64,000 nucleotides of DNA from Eublepharis macularius (Eukaryota; Chordata; Lepidosauria; Squamata; Eublepharidae), in assembly GCF_028583425.1 (NCBI RefSeq), contig NC_072797.1:25640001-25704000 (forward strand). Direction: 5' to 3'. The position numbers and the translations under genes were made by a program. Below, one piece after another: positions 56,679 through 64,000 of the stretch; position 1 is the stretch's first letter; the number at the start of each line of letters is the position of its first letter. The notes under the pieces are model-generated. The model worked only from the letters and a program-made list of their open reading frames with translations, did no database searches and was not told the origin of the DNA.

Positions 56679-56879
56679 AGAGTGATTTAGACTTACAGGG
56701 ATACCAAGACTCTGCAAGGGTGGGGAGGGTCCTTTAATTTTATAATGTTTCAAGGGCAACAGGGTTGTTGAGAAGATAAAATGGAGTTGAGGAAAGTGAT
56801 ATAAGCTGCTCTGGACCACTGAGGAGAAAGGCAGGATGTAAATGACGTAAAAGAAAAAAATTAATTCTAAAATATTACA
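56679..56879 (+). mobile_element. SINE group B 3' half
   Basis: GTTGTTGAGAAGATAAAATGG, TATAAGCTGCTCTGGACC, GAGAAAGGCAGGATGTAAAT: the 3' half of group B without its head, from about 56755. Confidence 0.6.
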
Positions 56880-57420
56880 GTGAGAATTTGTTTATTACCA
56901 CAGTTAATGCAAAGTCCAACTGAATACATCCCTCAAAAATAGAGCCGCTTCCCTCATCTTTTCGAGATTTTTTTTATGCTTCTTTCTATGGACAGTTCTT
57001 GAGAAAGTGAGATCCAATTAGTTTCTTGGTCACATAGATCTTCCAGGTTTACAAAGCTACTGGCTGCAATTAACTTCTTACCCTTACGGAAGCCAGACTC
57101 CAAGGAAATTAGTAGAAATAACTCTTACTATTTTATAAACACTTTGCCAAATTCAAACTTCCTGAATTATTGCTCGGCGGCTGTGGAATTCATTTGGCCG
57201 AAATGCTTATCTATAATTCAACACTCTCCAATTGCCGGATCAAGTCTGGAAGCACATTCAATCAGATGGCACAGTTTAATATCTGGAAGCTCGATGAATA
57301 TTTTAATATGATTGATCACAGCTCTGTAGCCTCCCTGGAACAATCAGCAGCAGATCTGTTGCCATTTAGATAAATTCCTTTTAAAAAGAATCTACCAACT
57401 TGGAAGTAATATTTTTATTT
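56880..57420. promoter_or_regulatory. candidate conserved intronic element
   Basis: Single-copy, no repeat words, balanced composition. A 67-codon frame at 57170-57373 has no domain. Conservation is not shown. Confidence 0.3.
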
Positions 57421-58423
57421 CTTTTTTGCATAGTGAGTTATAAATCTTTACAGTTCATTACTTAAAGTCAAAGGCCTTCTAGCAAGATCTAACCATGAAA
57501 AATAAAGCTATTGGTTCCCACTTGCCTTCTTCCCTTGAGTGCAACCTCTCCTTTTTGCACAACTGCCAAGTTTAAAATCAGTGTAGTGAAGTCATCCTTC
57601 TTTGCACACCATAATAGAGTGTAGTGCTTCTCTTTCTAAACATTTTTAGGGTTAAGGGCTTCTGACTGACATGGCTAGATATACTCTGTGCTTCTTAGAA
57701 AAATAATATAGAGAACTTTTTAAAAAAGCAACTTTGTGATGCAGAGGAGCCAGAAATGGAACATTGGACTCTAGTCTGCCTGGCCCTGTTCACGTTACAG
57801 TGAATGTATGTTCAACCTGTGTACAGTGAACACTTGAGTTTTCTTTATATGTGTTGTTGAGTAATTCTCATTTTAGATTCAATGCTGGTACAGCTGAACA
57901 TGTGATTGAAATTCTATACATATCCAGGTGCTAGCCCCCGTTTCATAACTTGAATGCATGTTGGCTCTTTCTCACAAACAGGTGCACGCACAGTACACAC
58001 AGGCTGTATCTGCATTCAGTGTAACATGTGAACAGGGCTCCTATGTTTACTCCTCACATGAAGCTGTTTTCTGGTGAAATGCAAATGTGCAAAAGCTCAC
58101 ATTTGTTATCGATGTATCTTGCATTGGTTCTTTTTTTCCAATGGAGTTTTTGAATTATGGCATACACCAGCCTAGTTAAACCCTGCTTGGTCTTTCCTAG
58201 TGCAGATATGCTATACAGGTCAGATATAAAGGAAATAAATAAGAAACACATGCAGACGCATTAGGAATAGATGATTAAAATATAACCTTGTTCTTTAAAG
58301 CTAGATGATTCAAGGATGGATTTTTTCCTGCGAATTGTGTCTGCAGGATAAGTAGTATGTGTGAGAATATTTCACAGACCAAAAAATGTAGTGGTGCAAG
58401 GGACACATGGATATTCTGTTGGT
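57421..58423. other. intronic, no feature recognised
   Basis: No exon or repeat identified. Confidence 0.3.
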
Positions 58424-58719
58424 AGGGATCCCAGGTGCCACCAGAGGTGGGCAAACTCCCAGCGGTTCACCTGAATAGCCCACTGGTTGCTGGTGGTGAC
58501 TAGTGGGAGCACTCCCAGTGGATGTGATGATGTTGTTGTGCTGGCCGTGGGACTGCTCTCGTGCTTCATTTGGGGCTGATTCTCATGGGTGTGAATGACA
58601 TCACTTCTGGAAGTGATGTCATCACAGAAGCACCAGGAAACAAATCACACAGAAGGCACGAGGTGAGTGCTGGGTTCCCCCCCCCTCCAACTGGGAGGGT
58701 AAGGGGACCTGGCAACCCT
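58424..58719. repeat. GC-rich interspersed repeat
   Basis: AGGGATCCCAGGTGCCACC at the left, GGGGACCTGGCAACCCT at the right; TGACATCACTTCTGGAAGTG palindromic core near 58600. Confidence 0.7.
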
Positions 58720-58886
58720 AGCTGGAGGGTGGGAATGGAACAATGAATAGCAAATACCTACATACAAGTTGTCTCATGGGCCATTTCAATAAATGCCCTT
58801 GTCAATCATGCCAGTGCCTTTGACATGTCAAGGGAATTGACAGTGTCAATTGCAGTGTCAATTATGCCAGTTCATTTGCATGAATA

Positions 58887-59186
58887 AAGAGCCCCGTGGC
58901 ACAGAGTGGTAAGCGGCAGTACTGCAGCCCAAGCTCTGCTCACGACCTGAGTTCAATCCTGGCGGAAGCCGGGTTCAGGTAGCCAGTTCAAGGTTGACTC
59001 AGCCTTCCATCCTTCCAAGGTTGGTAAAATGAGTACCCAGTTTCCTAGGGGTAAAGTGTAGATAACTGGGGAAGGCAGTGGCAAACCACCCTGTAACAGA
59101 AGTCTGCCAAGAAAATGTCGTGATGCGACGTCCCCCCATGGGTCAGTATGACTTGGTGCTTGCACAGGGGACTACCTTTTCCTTTT
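58887..59186 (+). mobile_element. SINE group C with 13-bp target duplication
   Basis: GAGCCCCGTGGCACAGAGTG to CTACCTTTTCCTTTT. ATTTGCATGAATA flanks both ends (58874-58886 and 59187-59199), the hallmark of LINE-driven insertion. Confidence 0.95.
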
Positions 59187-59199
59187 ATTTGCATGAATA

Positions 59200-61375
59200 C
59201 TTGGAGGCAGGAGAAGCTTTACTTCTTACTGAGCAACCTAGTAGAATTCAGACTACTTTCTCTTATATTTCCGTAAGAAAAAAAATAGAGTATTAAAAGT
59301 TTAATCTTCTTTTTAAAATGGAAAGCTGAATGGCCAGGGAAAAGGCCTGGACTATCCCCAAAGGGACAAGGTCACCAATTCCTGTGTGTAAATACATATA
59401 GTTCTGCATCAGTGTGGGGAAATGATCAGTCTTGATATGATGTTTTAAAACACCCCAAGGTTTAATGAAGAATGGTTAGCTGCCTGATCACTATAGTTCG
59501 CTGCATTTCCTAGACAGCTGGCTGTAAATGTGTACCTTCTGTTACTGCTAGCCAGTCTCACTGGACACCAACTAAGGGTCAGCGGGCAACTCTGTGGCAT
59601 CTCTTCTGATCTACACGCAGTGCAAACCTCTTGCCGACAAGAGAAAGCTTCTGTTCAAACTCCCAGAGGAATGGAGAACAGACACTGGTGGCCACTGGAA
59701 CAGTTCTGAATTTGCATGCCATAGCGGAAGGCTCATTCACTTTCCAGATATAGCCTTGCCATCAGGAGTCCTCTGGCAATTATATTTGCCAGCTGAAGAA
59801 TTCATCGTCTCTACTATGTTGGGAGTCTCAGTTGCTGTCTTAATTGGATCATTCAAACTGGTTTCTGCTATTGCAGACATGCCACAACGAAAGCTCCTTC
59901 GCTGCCAAAGGATTCTATCCAGAGGCAACAGGCCCTAAGGGTCTACATGGAGCAATTAGGGGTAATATCTGCTAGTTTATTAGGTAGGTATGGCTTGGTA
60001 TCAAGCTGCAAAAAGGATAGCCACAGATGACAATGCAGAGATTGTTTCTACCACTGCCAACTAGACTCTTTTTAAAAAAGTATTTAATTCTCATGTGATT
60101 GGATAGTTAATCAGATGTAAATTCAAGAATTCAAAGGATATTTTAATGAAGTTAGCTTTTTTTAAAAGCCTCATATCATTTCGGACATAATTTACTAGGA
60201 AGTTCCCTCCTGCAAACCCCACTGAAATGAATAGAGCATTTCATTCAAGACAGGGGTATCTGGAAGAAGTTGCTTCAAAAGACTGTCTAATGAATGTGCC
60301 CAGAAAATTCAGGGATGCTCCTGCAACAGCTACCAAGAGAGAAGTTCAAAGACCAGTGGTTCTCTGTGTCATGCCCATGGGTGTGATGGGAGCCAGCAAT
60401 GGATTCCTTGGTGCCCATTTGAGGAATATGGATTTGAAGAAACGGATTATATATACCATTTCTGTGCCTTTCAGTATTATATATACCAGTATTATATATA
60501 CCATTTCAGTATTATATGCCTTGCACCTTTTCTATGCTCAGGAGCCATTGTAGTATTTGTACTGCAACCTGCAATAATATGACACTTGAAATAAGAAGAT
60601 CAAAGAAGAAAGTATGTTAAAACATGTTAAAACTCTGTAAGAACTGAGGGCTAAACAATATATTGCTTGTAGAGAGGCACCTGTAGAAATGTCACACAAA
60701 TGCTTTTTGAAGAAACTGAGTAATGTAGCAAGCTAGGTCAGCCACCTGTGGCATTATCTCTCTCAAGGCTGCAAAAAGGGGAGAGAGTGCAGAAGTGGGG
60801 GGACATTCCTTTCTGTCCATGGACCTCAGTTATCTGAAGCCCCCCCCCCAAGGCTACCAAGATGAGACTTCACGGCGCCGTCGAAGGTAACATTAGCAAA
60901 AGGGAGGTGGGCAGGAGGAGGCAGGTGTCCTTCCAAGGGGAACAAGCACAAGGACAAGATAAGGAGCTGCAAATCTTGGAATTCCCCCAATTAAGTAGCT
61001 GACCTAAACTTGCTCTTCCAATCAAATTAACCCTAGACACCTGTGTCAAAGACTGCAAGCCAATAAGATAACAAATATTAGAATATTGTGATAATATTAT
61101 AATTAACCTGAGGATATAAATTGCTTTGCACTTCTATTGTAGCTTTGATGAACTTTGGACACAAGGAGATCACCTACTCCTGTGTAAAAGGGCGTCTCCA
61201 TTGTTTAAATTAAACAATCATATATTGCTTCATTCTACAGGACTCCATGGTGTGTGTGTCTCTTATTGTGATTGGCAAGAGGGACACCTAAGGCACAAGT
61301 TTGTGCATAATACATTTGCTTCTTCAACAAAGCATCTCTCCCCCAAAGCAAACAGCGAGTCTTGGTTTTCCTTCA
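59200..61375. other. intronic, mostly single-copy
   Basis: Frames at 59594-59938 (114 codons) and 60227-60553 (108 codons) have no recognised domain or splice context. A C run lies at 60841-60849. No RNA gene seen. Confidence 0.35.
60446..60518. repeat. short tandem repeat, ATTATATATACCATTTC unit
   Basis: Three to four partial copies of ATTATATATACCATTTCAGT with variable spacing. Confidence 0.75.
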
Positions 61376-61604
61376 ATTTTGGTGTAGTGGTTAAGAGCAC
61401 GGGACTCTAATCTGGAGAGCCGGGTTTGATTCCCCACTCCTCCACTTGAAGCCAGCAGGGTGACCTTGGGCGAGTCACAGTTCTCTGGAGCTCTCTCAGC
61501 CCCACCCACCTCACAGGGTGATTGTTGCGGGGTAATAATAACACTTTGTAAACCGCTCTGAGTGGGCATTAAGTTGTCCTGAAGGGCGGTATATAAATCG
61601 AATG

Positions 61605-61642
<38 letters not shown>

Positions 61643-61652
61643 TCATTGGAGC
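61376..61652 (+). mobile_element. SINE group A with long (ATT)n tail
   Basis: TTTTGGTGTAGTGGTTAAGA head to GAAGGGCGGTATATAAATCG and a tail of about twelve ATT units. Well conserved. Confidence 0.92.
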
Positions 61653-61857
61653 AGAAGGTGTTCAGAAGAACTCAGGAGGCATAACCTTTGTCTGTGGGGG
61701 GGAGCACTCACTCAGAAATGAGCATCTCTATTGGAGGAAAATGCTTGGCTTGAAGCCTCTAAATATTTTTTGTGATTGGCAGCCATTTTATGATTACACT
61801 CTTCACAGCCATTTTGTGGTGATGTCCTCAAGATTCCAAAAGTGCCTCAACAACACT

Positions 61858-62330
61858 GAGCTGAACTAGACGAGATGAATTACACGAGACTATGCAAGTG
61901 GCTAGATTCATATTTTTCCCCTCACCTTCTCGTGTCTCTTTTACTCCCGATGAACTCGTGTCTGTGGCTCTGCTCTGTGCACGTGTCAGCAAAAATGTGG
62001 TTTACATTGGCGAGAGTCCGCAGACCATATCATCGAGTTGCCATTGCAGAGTGGTGATTCTGTTTTGCTTCCACTTCCCTCTTCCCACACAGAAAGGCAA
62101 TAGGGGACAGGGGATGATTACAGGGGATGGTTTAAGCACGCGCAAACTGGCAGTGCATGATTGGATACCATTCCTGCATCTTGAAGGAGCGCAGAAGAAA
62201 CCCGTGCCAGAACGTACATGGGATCAAGCACAGTCTGGCCGCGTTGGCAAGTGGACTGGAAAGCAACGGGAAGACACGTAAGTCCATTTGCATGTTGTTC
62301 ATGTGTCATTCGTATTGTGTAGTTTGGCTC
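61858..62330. mobile_element. possible GAGCCAAGC-family element, diverged
   Basis: Left GAGCTGAACTAGACGAGATG then AATTACACGA, and inverted right GAGCCAAACTACACAATACG then AATGACACATG, resemble the TIRs of the fold-back family. The roughly 410-bp interior does not fold back and carries a 129-codon chance frame. Confidence 0.5.
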
Positions 62331-62555
62331 ATTGAGGGGAATCTTGGCAAAGATCAAAGGAGGGGGGCAGAGGAATTTGTCAGGAAAGGCCAACCAGGGC
62401 TGGCTGCTTTTGGCTTAGATAGTGAAAAGACTTACATTATCCCTATTTAATCTGTAATATTTTATCTATCAGAGGTATAACTATTCCAACAGGGTGTAGG
62501 AGAGAAGGTATGAGACACCCCCAATAGGAATACTGTGACATTTATCTCTGTTTTA

Positions 62556-62815
62556 ATAACAACAAACAACAACAACATACAATTTATGTACCACCCTTCA
62601 GGACAACTTAATACCCACTCAGAGCGGTTTACAAAGTATATCATCATTATCCCCACAACCAAACAGCCTGCAAGGTGGGTGGGGCTGAGAGACCTCCAGA
62701 GAACTGTGACTCGCCCAAGGTCACCCAGCTGGCTTCAAGTGGAGGAGTGGGGAATCAAACCCGGCTCTCCAGATTAGAGTCCTGTGCTCTTAACCACTAC
62801 ACCAAACTGGCTCTC
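62556..62815 (-). mobile_element. SINE group A
   Basis: Minus strand: GAGAGCCAGTTTGGTGTAGT head, TAAGTTGTCCTGAAGGGTGG, (GTT)n tail at the left edge. Confidence 0.92.
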
Positions 62816-64000
62816 AAGTTTTCCACCTTGCCTTATCTTATTATCTCCAGCATAAGTAACATTACTTTTAAAACACCAAATCAATAAAACAAAAAAGCCA
62901 GTAAATTTATAATGGTACATCAAATGGCCAGCACATGTTTAGTTTATGGGGCTTTCTCCCTTTTGGCAAAGTTCAAGACTGTGCTGTTAATGACTGTAGT
63001 CAGGTAACTACGCTAACTCGTTATGAATTCAGGCCTATATTTTAGGAACACTGTGTACAAAGCAAGTGTGTCCTTCTGTTTATTTATCAGCCTTGCTCAA
63101 GTGTAGGTGGCTAAGTGACTTGGGAATCCTTAACGTTCACAAGCTGTTATCACTGCTCTGTGTTGATGCTGAATTCCCAACACTGATTTCTGTGATATCT
63201 ACCTATCCATTGGAGATCTCCCACCACTGAACTATCGGACTTCTCTTATGATATCTGACAAGAACACAACTGGAGGTAATTCAGCTACAGGCAATTTTGG
63301 CAGCCTTGACCTGCCTTCCTGTATACAGCATCTTCTTAAGTAAAACTTTGAGCTTCCTTTCCCTGAGAACTAGTAATGAATTGATATGCTCCTGCACTGT
63401 TGGATGAATTTTCCTTGACGGGATATTCAGAGAGTAACTGAGACCAGGAGCTAAAGTGACATGCTCAACCATGCAGACGTAAAATGGAGCACAGATGTGA
63501 GAATTCAGGAAAACAAAACCAGCTAGCTCTGAGACCAATGCATATATGTCACTAAGCAATCAAGAGACATAAAGTAACAGCAGGGAACAAATGGGATACA
63601 GAACAACAAGACAAGTGACATGGGCAGTGGCATGGAGAACAAAGATAGGCTAGATTTGTATCCAGTGACAAATGCCAGGAAATGCTCCAAGGGGATTCAT
63701 TCATTGCACAAAGTGTTTGCTCGGAGCTTCCAAAATTGGTTATTAAAAGCAGTTTGAAACCATTAGATTAAAATGGCTTTGTTCATTTTTGCATAGATGT
63801 GCTATCTTTTGATGACCTGCACAATCCGGATTGCTTAGGATAGTTAAGTAAATAGGTACCCATTGTCTTCATTAAGTGGCATGAATAGGGAGCAACTAGA
63901 CAAAATACTGGCATATATCTAATCCTACATTTGGCTGGGGGAAATTCTTCCAGGCTAATGAACCTTCCTCCAACTGACCTGGCTCCTCTGGGGGAGAACT
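62816..64000. other. intronic, no feature recognised
   Basis: Single-copy-looking sequence to the window edge; no exon or repeat identified. Confidence 0.35.

Noticed and set aside
59594..59938. 114-codon frame in the PLCXD3 intron
   Set aside because: No similarity to a known family by eye, no splice signals, and composition like its surroundings.
1872..62815. GTGTAGTGGTTA segments as tRNA genes
   Set aside because: They are heads of tRNA-derived SINEs: followed by conserved SINE bodies and tails, and they cannot fold as complete tRNAs.
1..64000. CRISPR arrays, operons, ribosome binding sites, prophage
   Set aside because: The sequence is vertebrate nuclear DNA; spaced direct repeats here are transposon copies.

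Overview
This window is vertebrate nuclear DNA from a squamate reptile (lizard type). The evidence is its interspersed repeats: tRNA-derived SINEs with GTT/ATT tails, a 5S-rRNA-derived SINE, an L2/CR1-like LINE end, a Penelope-like element and many short hAT-type and fold-back DNA transposons. A gecko-like lineage is possible, but that is an impression from repeat types, not a measurement. Nothing prokaryotic or viral is seen.

The only host coding sequence I can defend is the terminal exon of PLCXD3 (PI-PLC X domain-containing 3) on the minus strand at 43996-44152, with an acceptor site just upstream and a 3'UTR to its left. DNA right of 44152 should therefore be the last PLCXD3 intron. DNA left of about 43300 should be distal 3'UTR or intergenic DNA, on the side where C6 lies in the human order C6-PLCXD3-OXCT1. 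Almost all other open frames are chance or repeat-derived.

Layout: 1-1000, GC-rich direct and inverted repeats. 1170-2121, SINEs. 2454-4492, one Penelope-like insertion made of two near-identical inverted halves with a 12-bp target duplication. 5-24 kb, SINEs, fold-back elements and hAT elements. 23.7-24.1 kb, candidate conserved non-coding block. 25-26.3 kb, unclassified with a possible LTR. 28.3-32.1 kb, compound GC-rich repeats and a CpG-rich hAT element. 33.3-34.5 kb, two hAT fold-back elements with perfect 8-bp duplications. 34.5-40.6 kb, AT-rich mostly single-copy sequence. 40.6-41.5 kb, an 845-bp hAT element. 43.3-44.2 kb, PLCXD3 3' end. 44.4-64 kb, intronic sequence with nested SINEs, LINE, 5S-SINE, hAT and fold-back elements.

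SINE groups used below: group A (starts GCCAGTTTGGTGTAGTGG, GTT/ATT tail); group B (CACACTCTCAG middle, CCCCATTGGGGAGAAAG near the 3' end); group C (starts GAGCCCCGTGGCGCAG, ends CTACCTTTACCTT); group D (GTAGAGCATCTGCTT head, CTGATTCAGTATA end). These are my labels, not database names. Coordinates of degenerate repeats are approximate to about 10 bp.
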